Part shown: positions 1-6,308 of the stretch, piece by piece
How the letters are laid out: each line of letters begins with the position of its first letter
Position numbering within the stretch: position 1 is the stretch's first letter
Origin: Pseudomonadota bacterium
GTDB taxonomy: Bacteria; Pseudomonadota; Alphaproteobacteria; Sphingomonadales; Sphingomonadaceae
Assembly: GCA_030271595.1 (NCBI GenBank)
Contig: JARXKO010000028.1
Span: forward strand, 1-7,381
Direction of reading: 5' to 3'
Length of the DNA stretch: 7,381 nt
The notes under the pieces: generated by a model
What the model saw: the letters and a program-made list of their open reading frames with translations, nothing else
Told to the model about the DNA's origin: nothing
The model's database searches: none
Translations under genes and position numbers: made by a program

Positions 1-1249
1 GCCGGTAGAATTCTTCCGAATTCATCTCTTCGGGCCAGTAATCGGCGCCCGAAAAGCCGTGGTCCCGATCGTGGTCATATTGATAGCCCGAGCCATAGCC
101 GATGTCCTTCATCAGCTTGGTCGGGGCATTGAGGATGTGCGCCGGCGGACTGAGCGAGCCGGTCTCCCTGGCGCTTCGCCATGCTGCTTTCTGAGCGGCG
201 TAAGCGGCGTTCGATTTGGGGGCGGTAGCGAGGTAGAGGCAGGCCTGGACGATCGCCAGCTCGCCTTCGGGGCTGCCGAGGAAATCATAGGCGTCCTTCG
301 CGGCGAGGCACTGAACCAGCGCATTGGGATCGGCGAGGCCGATATCCTCGACCGCTGCCCGGACCAGCCGGCGGAGCACGAACAAGGGCTCCTCGCCCGC
401 GACCAGCATGCGCGCGAGATAGTAAAGCGCGGCCTGCGGGTCGGACCCGCGCAGGCTTTTGTGGAGCGCGCTGATGAGGTTGTAATGGCCTTCGCGATCC
501 TTGTCGTAGACCGGCACCCGGCGATTGAGCAGCTCGGACAATTGCGCCGGCCCGAGCGGCTCTGCGATAGCGACCGCAAACAGGGTTTCGACTTGATTGA
601 GGAGGAAGCGGCCGTCGCCGTCGGCGCTGGCGATAAGCGCATCGCGCGCCGTGGCGGTGACCGGGAGCGGACGGCCGCTGATCGCTTCGGCGCGATCGAT
701 CAACTCGCCCAGCGCCCGATGATCGAGCCGATGGAGGATCAACACCTGGCAGCGCGACAGCAGGGCGGCGTTCAATTCGAAACTGGGATTTTCGGTGGTC
801 GCGCCGATGAGGGTCACGGTGCCATTCTCGACGAACGGCAGAAAACCGTCCTGCTGGGCGCGGTTGAAACGGTGGATTTCGTCAACGAACAACAGGGTCT
901 GCTGGCCCGCGCGCGCCGCTTGCCTGGCCTCGGCGAACACCTTCTTGAGGTCGGCGACCCCCGAGAACACCGCGGAAATTGCGACGAAGCGCAGGCCGAC
1001 CGCGGCGGCGAGCAGGCGCGCGATGCTGGTCTTGCCCGTCCCCGGGGGGCCCCACAGGATCATCGAGGAGAGACGGCCGGCGGCGACCATCCGCCCGATC
1101 GCGCCGTCGCGGCCGGTCAGCTGCTCCTGGCCGACGATGTCGCTTAGGTTTTCGGGGCGCAGGCGATCGGCGAGCGGCGCATTGGCCGCGGGTTCGTCGC
1201 GCACAGTGTCCGGCGGGGCGATGTCCTCGGCGGCGAAAAGGTCGGGCAT
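1..1249 (-). CDS. rarA: Replication-associated recombination protein A (AAA+ ATPase), C-terminus cut by window edge
   Basis: The frame is open from an ATG at 1249-1247 to the left edge, giving 416 codons. The family is usually about 440-450 aa, so only the last few tens of residues are missing. The translation starts MPDLFAAEDI. It shows, in order, RPENLSDIVGQ (31-41), Walker A GPPGTGKT (67-74), Walker B LLFVDEIH (119-126), sensor-1 GATTENPSF (149-157) and the arginine-finger segment LLSRCQV (163-169). The C-terminal half holds the family's DREGHYNLISALHKSLRGSDPQAALYYLARM clamp-loader-like region, here named by its key words DREGHYN, HKSLRGSD and ALYYLARM. RarA (YcaJ/MgsA; eukaryotic WRNIP1) is a cytoplasmic ATPase that acts at stalled replication forks with SSB. 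No Shine-Dalgarno sequence is visible before the ATG. A TTAATT hexamer about 7 nt upstream could be a -10 box for a leaderless transcript, but no matching -35 is evident. Confidence 0.95.
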   Translation of the reverse strand, partial: MPDLFAAEDIAPPDTVRDEPAANAPLADRLRPENLSDIVGQEQLTGRDGAIGRMVAAGRLSSMILWGPPGTGKTSIARLLAAAVGLRFVAISAVFSGVADLKKVFAEARQAARAGQQTLLFVDEIHRFNRAQQDGFLPFVENGTVTLIGATTENPSFELNAALLSRCQVLILHRLDHRALGELIDRAEAISGRPLPVTATARDALIASADGDGRFLLNQVETLFAVAIAEPLGPAQLSELLNRRVPVYDKDREGHYNLISALHKSLRGSDPQAALYYLARMLVAGEEPLFVLRRLVRAAVEDIGLADPNALVQCLAAKDAYDFLGSPEGELAIVQACLYLATAPKSNAAYAAQKAAWRSARETGSLSPPAHILNAPTKLMKDIGYGSGYQYDHDRDHGFSGADYWPEEMNSEEFYR

Positions 1250-1293
1250 GTGGTTGAATTAACGGGGTTTTGAAAGAAATACCACCGATGCTC

Positions 1294-1321
1294 TTGCACT
1301 GATGCATCTAAGATATATCTT
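1294..1321 (+). promoter_or_regulatory. Candidate promoter of the PadR-family gene
   Basis: TTGCAC at 1294-1299 could serve as a -35 box and TATCTT at 1316-1321 as a -10 box, with a 16-bp spacer. The match to the sigma-70 consensus is modest. The main support is position: it is the only AT-rich stretch in the 101-bp gap between rarA and padR, and the palindrome at 1308-1323 covers the -10 box. Transcript start is inferred only. Confidence 0.4.
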
Positions 1322-1323
1322 AG
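1308..1323. promoter_or_regulatory. Perfect 16-bp palindrome, probable PadR operator
   Basis: The sequence CTAAGATATATCTTAG equals its own reverse complement. Its AT-rich core stands out against the GC-rich surroundings. It lies 27 bp before the padR start codon and about 58 bp upstream of the rarA start on the other strand. PadR repressors are winged-helix dimers that commonly bind palindromes in their own promoter, so autorepression is the natural reading. Control of rarA from the same site is possible but speculative. Confidence 0.7.
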
Positions 1324-1350
1324 CTATGTCACAAAGGAGACAAAGATATC

Positions 1351-1977
1351 ATGCATTCTCATCATCACGACGGTTGCGGCTCGCGCGGCCGCGGCTTTTC
1401 CTTCGGCGGCCGGGGGCGCGGATTCGGCGCCAGATTTGGCCCCGAAGGATTGCACATCGATTTCGGCGGCGGCCGCGAAGGTCGCGGCGGCTGGGGCGGG
1501 GGCCGCCACGGACGGCGCCGGATGTTCGGCTCGGGCGAACTCAAGCTGGTTCTGCTCAAGCTGATCGCCGACCAGCCGCGCCACGGCTATGAACTGATCA
1601 AGGCGGTCGAAGAGATGACCGGCGGCGAATATGCGCCGAGCCCGGGGATCGTCTACCCGACCCTGACCTTGCTCGAGGACATGGGCTTCATCACCGAGCA
1701 GAAGTCGAAGGAGTCGAAGAAGATTTTCGAAGCGACCGGGGAAGGCCGCGCCCACCTCGCCGAGAACGAGAGCGAGGTCGAGGAATTGTTCGGACGGCTC
1801 GAGGAACTGTCCCCCAAGGAAGCGTCCTCGGCCGGCCCGGCGATCGGGCGAGCGGTCAAGAATCTGATGACCGCGCTGAGCCACCGGATCGGCCGCGACG
1901 GGCTCGATGAGGACTTGCTGCTGGAAATCGCGGCGATCCTCGACGACGCCGCGCAGCGGGTCGAGCGGGTCAAATAA
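1351..1977 (+). CDS. PadR-family transcriptional regulator with His/Gly/Arg-rich N-terminal tail (YqjI-like)
   Basis: This is a 208-aa cytoplasmic repressor. An AAGGAG ribosome site at 1334-1339 lies 11 nt before the ATG and fixes the start. Residues 1-58 form a low-complexity tail that opens MHSHHHDGCG and is rich in Gly, Arg and His. The PadR winged helix follows, with GELKLVLLKLI (62-72), HGYEL (78-82) and SPGIVYPTLTLLEDMG (97-112), the wing, and then a C-terminal helical dimerisation part (about 133-206). The layout matches E. coli YqjI, a nickel-responsive PadR protein with a His-rich N-terminal extension that controls a ferric-siderophore reductase gene. The tail here has fewer His residues, so nickel, iron or another metal are all possible. 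No metal-uptake or reductase gene lies beside it in this window. The palindrome in its promoter suggests autorepression. PadR membership is very secure; metal sensing is inference. Confidence 0.92.
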   Translation: MHSHHHDGCGSRGRGFSFGGRGRGFGARFGPEGLHIDFGGGREGRGGWGGGRHGRRRMFGSGELKLVLLKLIADQPRHGYELIKAVEEMTGGEYAPSPGIVYPTLTLLEDMGFITEQKSKESKKIFEATGEGRAHLAENESEVEELFGRLEELSPKEASSAGPAIGRAVKNLMTALSHRIGRDGLDEDLLLEIAAILDDAAQRVERVK

Positions 1978-1989
1978 GCGCGGGCGCGC

Positions 1990-3159
1990 CTAGCGAGCGG
2001 CCATCCGTGCCAGCCGCTCGCGCCGCGCGATCACCCGGCGATAAACGTCGACGACGACCGAATTGATCTCGTCCCAGTCGCGAGTCTTGGCATCGGCGAT
2101 CCCCGCCTCGCCGTGGCGGCGGCGCAATGCGGGGTCGCGGGCATAACGCTCGAGCGCCGCGGCATAGGCATCGGTGTCGCCGGGCTCGCACAAGATGCCG
2201 GTCGTGCCGTCCTTGACCAGGCTGGTCGCTCCAGTCGCTTCGGCGGCAACCACCGGCAGCCCGCATGACATCGCCTCCAGGGTGACATTGCCGAACGCTT
2301 CGGTCACCGACGGATTGAGGAAGACGTCGCCGCTGGCGAGCGCGCGGGCAAGGTCGTCGCCGACCTGATGGCCGACGAACACCCCGCTCGGCATCCGCTC
2401 CTGGAACCAGGCGCGGGCCGGGCCTTCGCCGATGATCAGCGCATGATGGGCAACCCCGCGTTCGGTCAGCTGGTCGAGCGCCGCAGCGAATTCCTCGAGG
2501 CCCTTTTCGAGCACAAGGCGGCCAAGGAAGATCACCGCCAGCTCGTCGTCGGCGATGCCGATGCTGCGCCGCCACTCGAGGTTCCGGCGCTGGGGATTGA
2601 ACTGCTCGCGGTCGACCCCGCGGCTCCAGATGAAGATGTTGCGGCTCATGCGCTGGGCACGGACCACCGCCGCGGTCGATTCGGCGGGCGCGAGAACCGC
2701 GTCGCAGCGGCGGTAAAGCCGCCGCATCGCGGCGCGCAGCGCGGGCTCGAACAGCTGCAAATGGTAATAGCTCAAATAGGTCTCGAAGCGGGTGTGGATC
2801 GAAGCAACAGTGGCGATCCCGCGCCGCCGCGCCCAGGTCACGGCGCGGTGCGCGGCGACGTCGGGACTCGAGATATGGACGACATTGGGCGCGAATTCCT
2901 CAAGGTCGCGGCGCGCCGCCGCCGAAATTCCGGTCGGGATGCGATATTCGCGCCGTCGCGGAATCGAGACCGAGCGCAAGCCGACCAAATCGCCGGTCGG
3001 GGGGAAGGCTGGATGTTCGACTATCGGGGCATAAATCCGCACCTTGGCGCCGTGGCGAAGCAAATAATCGACAAGCCGATTGAGCGCCTGGTTGGCGCCG
3101 TCGCGGACGTAATTGTAATTGCCCGAAAACAAGGCGATTCGGAGGTCGGAAGTTTCCAT
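1990..3159 (-). CDS. GT4-family glycosyltransferase (GT-B fold)
   Basis: This is a 389-aa protein starting at the ATG at 3159-3157, with a weak AAGG about 10 nt upstream. The N-terminal acceptor domain begins RIALFSGNYNYVRDG (7-21), with a Gly-containing loop typical of GT4 enzymes, and has VVHISSPD (93-100) and IHTRFETYLSYY (121-132). The C-terminal nucleotide-sugar domain has FLGRLVLEKG (211-220), GEGPARAWF (244-252) and the EX7E motif between E287 and E295 (TEAFGNVTLEA), followed by SCGLPVVA (298-305). Such enzymes are retaining transferases that use GDP-mannose, UDP-glucose or related donors. The nearest known types are MgtA-, PimB- or SQD2-like enzymes acting on lipid acceptors. No signal peptide or membrane helix is seen, so it probably works at the cytoplasmic face of the membrane. 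Donor and acceptor cannot be told from sequence. It stands alone, with no neighbouring polysaccharide genes in the window. Confidence 0.93.
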   Translation of the reverse strand: METSDLRIALFSGNYNYVRDGANQALNRLVDYLLRHGAKVRIYAPIVEHPAFPPTGDLVGLRSVSIPRRREYRIPTGISAAARRDLEEFAPNVVHISSPDVAAHRAVTWARRRGIATVASIHTRFETYLSYYHLQLFEPALRAAMRRLYRRCDAVLAPAESTAAVVRAQRMSRNIFIWSRGVDREQFNPQRRNLEWRRSIGIADDELAVIFLGRLVLEKGLEEFAAALDQLTERGVAHHALIIGEGPARAWFQERMPSGVFVGHQVGDDLARALASGDVFLNPSVTEAFGNVTLEAMSCGLPVVAAEATGATSLVKDGTTGILCEPGDTDAYAAALERYARDPALRRRHGEAGIADAKTRDWDEINSVVVDVYRRVIARRERLARMAAR

Positions 3160-3165
3160 TGGAGA

Positions 3166-3182
3166 CGCGCCTTACCGGCGCG
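3166..3182. repeat. GC-rich inverted repeat in the divergent 45-bp intergenic gap
   Basis: CGCGCC (3166-3171) and GGCGCG (3177-3182) form a perfect 6-bp stem around the 5-nt loop TTACC. On the minus strand the structure would sit just before the glycosyltransferase start and would include part of its weak ribosome site. A role in translation control or as a protein site is possible. In DNA this GC-rich, chance occurrence is also quite possible. Confidence 0.35.
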
Positions 3183-3204
3183 CCCGGCAAAGGCAAAGGC
3201 GGCG

Positions 3205-3720
3205 ATGACGAGCACAGCGGCGGAGGCGATCAAAACCGGCTTGCCGGCAGTGGCCGATGCGGACACGCAATTGTTCATCCTCGGCAGCCTGCCGGGCGAT
3301 GCATCGCTTCATGCCGAGCGTTATTACGCCCACCCCGGCAACCAGTTCTGGCGGCTCCTCGGGGGTGCGATCGGCGAGGCGCTGCAACCGCTCGATTATG
3401 CCGCCCGGCTCGACGTTCTTGCCCGCCGGCGCATCGGTCTGTGGGACGTGATCGGTTCGGCGCGGCGCCGGGGCAGCCTCGATCAGGCGATCCGCGATGC
3501 CGACCACAACCCGCTCGGGGTTCTGCTCACCGACTTTCCCGAGCTTCGCGCAATCGCCTTCAACGGGGCGACGGCGGCGGCCGCCGGGCGACGGCTTCTG
3601 GCGGGCCATGCGCAGTCCTTGACCTTGATCGACTTACCTTCGTCGAGCGCGGCCCACGCTATCGTGTTCGCTGCAAAGGCGGAACGCTGGGCGGCGCTTG
3701 GACAATTTTCCGGACGTTGA
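3205..3720 (+). CDS. DNA-deoxyinosine (hypoxanthine) glycosylase, uracil-DNA glycosylase superfamily
   Basis: This is a 171-aa protein starting at the ATG at 3205, chosen because an AAAGG lies 5 nt upstream (3195-3199) and because the family is usually about 160-170 aa. Motifs are FILGSLPGDASL (24-35) followed by ERYYAHPGNQFWRLLG (38-53), then RRIGLWDVIGSARRRGSLD (75-93), AIAFNGATA (116-124) and the C-terminal LPSSSAAH (144-151). These match the small UDG-superfamily group (family 6, HDG) that removes hypoxanthine, the product of adenine deamination, from DNA in base-excision repair. It is cytoplasmic. It diverges from the glycosyltransferase across 45 bp, so the two promoters must overlap each other or the coding regions. 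The same frame stays open 837 nt upstream, antisense to the glycosyltransferase, but that part is not protein-like. The family is secure; the exact substrate is inferred from the family. Confidence 0.9.
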   Translation: MTSTAAEAIKTGLPAVADADTQLFILGSLPGDASLHAERYYAHPGNQFWRLLGGAIGEALQPLDYAARLDVLARRRIGLWDVIGSARRRGSLDQAIRDADHNPLGVLLTDFPELRAIAFNGATAAAAGRRLLAGHAQSLTLIDLPSSSAAHAIVFAAKAERWAALGQFSGR

Positions 3721-3768
3721 TCGTCCCTAGTCTTGCGCCGGATCGCAGAGACGTTGAAAACGGATGCG

Positions 3769-4068
3769 ATGGACGAGATCGGGGAAATCGACGGCGAGGA
3801 GGACGACAAGAACCTGTCGATGGTCGACGAGGCCCTGGTCGCGGGGACGATCGCCAACACCAACGGCCTGCTCGTGATCCTGGCCAAGCTGGTCGCCAAG
3901 GGCATTTTCGACCGCGCCGACCTGCAGGCCTTTTCGGACAGTTACTCCAAGCCGCTCGATCACGGCGGGATGCGCGAAAACGAGCTGGTCGGCCAGATGC
4001 AGGACCAGATGGAATCGACCCTGGCCGAGCTGATGCGCTTCCTCGCCGAGCGCGAACAAGGGGAATGA
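3769..4068 (+). CDS. Small acidic protein of unknown function
   Basis: This is a 99-aa protein if the ATG at 3769 is used. An in-frame TTG at 3733 would give 111 aa but has no better ribosome site. The N-terminus is strongly acidic (MDEIGEIDGEEDD). A mostly helical body follows: SMVDEALVAGTIANTNGLL (about 17-35), LAKLVAKGIFDRADL (38-52) and a C-terminal amphipathic helix QMESTLAELMRFLAERE (about 80-96). There is no signal peptide, membrane helix or Cys. I do not recognise the family, although codon use and composition look like a genuine gene. It sits 48 bp after the deoxyinosine glycosylase on the same strand and could be co-transcribed. The copper-responsive promoter begins 10 bp after its stop, so it is probably not part of the copper island. 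Confidence 0.75.
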   Translation: MDEIGEIDGEEDDKNLSMVDEALVAGTIANTNGLLVILAKLVAKGIFDRADLQAFSDSYSKPLDHGGMRENELVGQMQDQMESTLAELMRFLAEREQGE

Positions 4069-4078
4069 GCGCCGCCGC

Positions 4079-4109
4079 TTGACCTTGACACCATGTCAAG
4101 GTGCATAAC
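4079..4109 (+). promoter_or_regulatory. MerR/CueR-type copper-responsive promoter with a 19-bp spacer
   Basis: The -35 box is TTGACC (4079-4084, 5 of 6 matches to TTGACA) and the -10 box is CATAAC (4104-4109, 4 of 6 to TATAAT). The spacer of 19 bp is too long for ordinary sigma-70 use. It is the hallmark of promoters that MerR-family activators untwist when their metal is bound. The E. coli copA promoter also has TTGACC overlapping the operator's left half. The predicted transcription start, 6-8 nt after the -10, is 4115-4117. Confidence 0.85.
4082..4102. promoter_or_regulatory. CueR operator, perfect 9-3-9 inverted repeat
   Basis: The half-sites ACCTTGACA (4082-4090) and TGTCAAGGT (4094-4102) are exact reverse complements separated by CCA. 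The outer pentamers ACCTT and AAGGT and the total length of 21 bp are the same as in the E. coli CueR operator at copA. The site lies between the -35 and -10 boxes, as MerR activators require. The predicted binder is the CueR-like protein encoded at 6305-6838. Confidence 0.88.
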
Positions 4110-4115
4110 GTCTGG

Positions 4116-6308
4116 ATGATAAACCCAAACGATCATGATCACGATCATTCGGCCTGCGCCCATGGCCGTCCTGCTGCGCCCGCGGACGTTGCGGCGGGCA
4201 CGATCTGGACCTGCCCGATGCATCCCCAGATCCGGCGCGACGGACCGGGCAATTGTCCGATCTGCGGCATGGCGCTCGAGCCGCTCGAGCCGACGCTAGA
4301 GGAGGGGCCGAACCCTGAGTTGATCGACATGAGCCGGCGCTTCTGGGTCGGCACCGCCTTGACGGTGCCCCTGGTGCTGCTGACCTTGGGCGCGGAACTG
4401 ATCGGCCTTCACCCGCTGCCCATGGCCCAGTCGATGTGGCTCCAGCTGGCGCTTGCGACGCCGGTCGTGCTGTGGGGCGGATGGCCATTCTTCGAGCGCT
4501 TCTGGAGCTCGCTCAAGACGCGCAACCTCAACATGTTCACCCTGATCGGACTCGGAGTCGGGGTTGCCTACGGATACAGCCTGGTGGCGACCCTCGCGCC
4601 GGGGCTGTTCCCGCCAGCGCTGCGCACCATGGACGGGCTGGTCCCGGTCTATTTCGAGGCGGCGGCGGCGATTACCACATTGGTGCTGCTCGGCCAGGTG
4701 CTCGAACTGCGCGCGCGTTCGGCCACCGGCCAGGCGATCCGCGCCTTGCTTGGCCTCGCGCCCAAGACCGCCCGGCGGGTCAATGCCGACGGCAGCGAAG
4801 ACGATGTGCCGCTCGACCAGGTCATGGTCGGCGATGTCCTCCGAGTCCGCCCGGGCGAAAAGGTGCCGGTCGATGGCGAAGTGACCGACGGCCGCAGCGC
4901 GGTCGATGAATCGATGATCAGCGGGGAGCCGGTGCCGGTCGAGAAGAGTACGGGCGCCGCAGTCACCGGGGCGACCGTCAACGGCACCGGCGCGCTGCTG
5001 ATGCGCGCGACCCGAGTCGGCAAGGATACGATGCTGTCGCAGATCGTGCGCATGGTCGCCGCGGCGCAGCGCTCGCGCGCGCCGATCCAGGCGCTGGCCG
5101 ACAAGGTTTCGGGCTGGTTCGTGCCCGCCGTCGTACTCGTCGCCATCGTCACCTTCATCGCCTGGTCGCTGCTCGGGCCCGAGCCGCGGCTCAGCCATGC
5201 GCTGGTCAATGCGATCGCGGTGCTGATCATCGCCTGCCCGTGCGCGCTCGGGCTTGCGACGCCGATGTCGATCATGGTCGGTACCGGGCGCGGTGCGTCG
5301 GCCGGGGTGCTGGTCAAGAATGCCGAAGCGCTCGAGCTGATGGAAAAGATCGACACTCTGGTGATCGACAAGACCGGCACATTGACGCTGGGCAAACCCA
5401 AGTTGATCGAGGTCGTGGCCGCTGCGGGGTTCGAGGAGACGGACGTGCTGCGCCTGTCCGCGGCGCTCGAGCGCGGAAGCGAGCATCCGCTGGCGGCGGC
5501 GATCGTCGCCGGCGCGGAGGAACGCGGAATCGCTCTTCCGGCCGCAAGCGACTTCGCCTCGCTGACCGGCAAGGGCGTGTCGGGAGTGGTCGACGGGCGC
5601 AAGGTGGCGCTCGGCAATGCCGCTTTGCTGACCGGGCTCGGAGTTGACCCGGCGCCGCTCGAACCGGCCGCCGACGGCTTCCGCGCCGATGGCCAGGGCG
5701 CGATGTTCGTGGCCGTGGACGGCAAGCTTGCGGGACTGCTCGTGGTCGCCGACCCGATCAAGGACAGTGCGATCGAAGCGATCAAGGCGCTGCGCCAGGC
5801 CGGCATCCGGGTGGTGATGATGACCGGCGACAATCAGCGCACCGCCGCGGCCGTCGCGCGCAAGGTTGGCGGCATCGACGAGGTCGTTGCCGACGTTCTT
5901 CCGGAGCAGAAGCAGGCCAAGGTCGAGCAGCTGCGCAGCGCGGGCCGCCGCGTGGCGATGGCTGGCGACGGCATCAACGACGCCCCGGCGCTGGCCGCGG
6001 CCGATGTCGGCATCGCCATGGGCACCGGCACCGATGTGGCGATGGAAAGCGCCGCGGTCACGCTGGTCAAGGGTGACCTCGGCGGGATCGTCCGGGCCCG
6101 CCGGCTGAGCCGCGCGGTGATGCGCAACATCCGCCAGAACCTGTTCTTCAGTTTCGTCTTCAACGCCGCCGGCGTACCGATCGCGGCGGGGGTGCTGTAT
6201 CCGTGGTTCGGCCTGCTTCTGAGCCCGGTCATCGCTGGTGCGGCAATGGCGTTCAGCTCGGTCACCGTGATCGGCAATTCGCTGCGGCTGAACGGAGCGC
6301 GACTGTGA
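4116..6308 (+). CDS. copA: Cu(I)-exporting P1B-type ATPase with N-terminal HMBD metal-binding motif
   Basis: This 730-aa inner-membrane pump exports Cu(I) from the cytoplasm using ATP. The tail carries DHDHDH (6-11), then a two-part Cys motif, TCPMHP (32-37) and [11 protein letters not shown] (47-57), typical of the HMBD type, instead of the CxxC HMA domain of E. coli CopA. Eight membrane helices are expected at about 78-95, 106-126, 140-162, 178-197, 334-353, 362-388, 676-694 and 700-723. Key sites are actuator SGE (269-271), the copper-channel CPC (374-376, [13 protein letters not shown]), phosphorylation DKTGT (418-422), SEHP (455-458), TGDN (570-573), GDGINDAP (617-624) and MAFSS (711-715). 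The TM7 pair reads FN (682-683) where many CopA proteins have YN. The start was set at ATG 4116. The in-frame GTG at 4101 lies inside the operator, upstream of the predicted transcript start. It is first in the copper operon. Confidence 0.95.
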   Translation: MINPNDHDHDHSACAHGRPAAPADVAAGTIWTCPMHPQIRRDGPGNCPICGMALEPLEPTLEEGPNPELIDMSRRFWVGTALTVPLVLLTLGAELIGLHPLPMAQSMWLQLALATPVVLWGGWPFFERFWSSLKTRNLNMFTLIGLGVGVAYGYSLVATLAPGLFPPALRTMDGLVPVYFEAAAAITTLVLLGQVLELRARSATGQAIRALLGLAPKTARRVNADGSEDDVPLDQVMVGDVLRVRPGEKVPVDGEVTDGRSAVDESMISGEPVPVEKSTGAAVTGATVNGTGALLMRATRVGKDTMLSQIVRMVAAAQRSRAPIQALADKVSGWFVPAVVLVAIVTFIAWSLLGPEPRLSHALVNAIAVLIIACPCALGLATPMSIMVGTGRGASAGVLVKNAEALELMEKIDTLVIDKTGTLTLGKPKLIEVVAAAGFEETDVLRLSAALERGSEHPLAAAIVAGAEERGIALPAASDFASLTGKGVSGVVDGRKVALGNAALLTGLGVDPAPLEPAADGFRADGQGAMFVAVDGKLAGLLVVADPIKDSAIEAIKALRQAGIRVVMMTGDNQRTAAAVARKVGGIDEVVADVLPEQKQAKVEQLRSAGRRVAMAGDGINDAPALAAADVGIAMGTGTDVAMESAAVTLVKGDLGGIVRARRLSRAVMRNIRQNLFFSFVFNAAGVPIAAGVLYPWFGLLLSPVIAGAAMAFSSVTVIGNSLRLNGARL

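Noticed and set aside
59..1147. Plus-strand 362-codon open frame
   Set aside because: It lies antisense to rarA, which has all AAA+ motifs; long antisense frames are expected in GC-rich coding DNA.
1978..1989. Bidirectional terminator between the convergent padR and glycosyltransferase genes
   Set aside because: The 12-bp gap is GC-rich but has no clear stem with flanking T/A runs.
2368..3204. Long plus-strand frame upstream of and in frame with the deoxyinosine glycosylase, suggesting a 450-aa fusion
   Set aside because: It is antisense to the well-supported GT4 gene, its translation has no recognisable motifs, and a start with a ribosome site exists at 3205 giving the normal family length.
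3712..3726. GGACG-TTGAT-CGTCC inverted repeat at the stop of the glycosylase gene, possible terminator
   Set aside because: The 5-bp stem is weak and is not followed by a T-run.
4085..4090. TTGACA, a perfect -35 box, as an alternative promoter element
   Set aside because: It is only 13 bp from CATAAC and forms part of the operator half-site; the TTGACC at 4079 with 19-bp spacing fits the MerR architecture.
4296..5833. Two long minus-strand frames (396 and 394 codons) within the ATPase
   Set aside because: They are antisense to a fully motif-supported P1B-ATPase, and their translations are low-complexity Arg/Ser/Ala mixtures.
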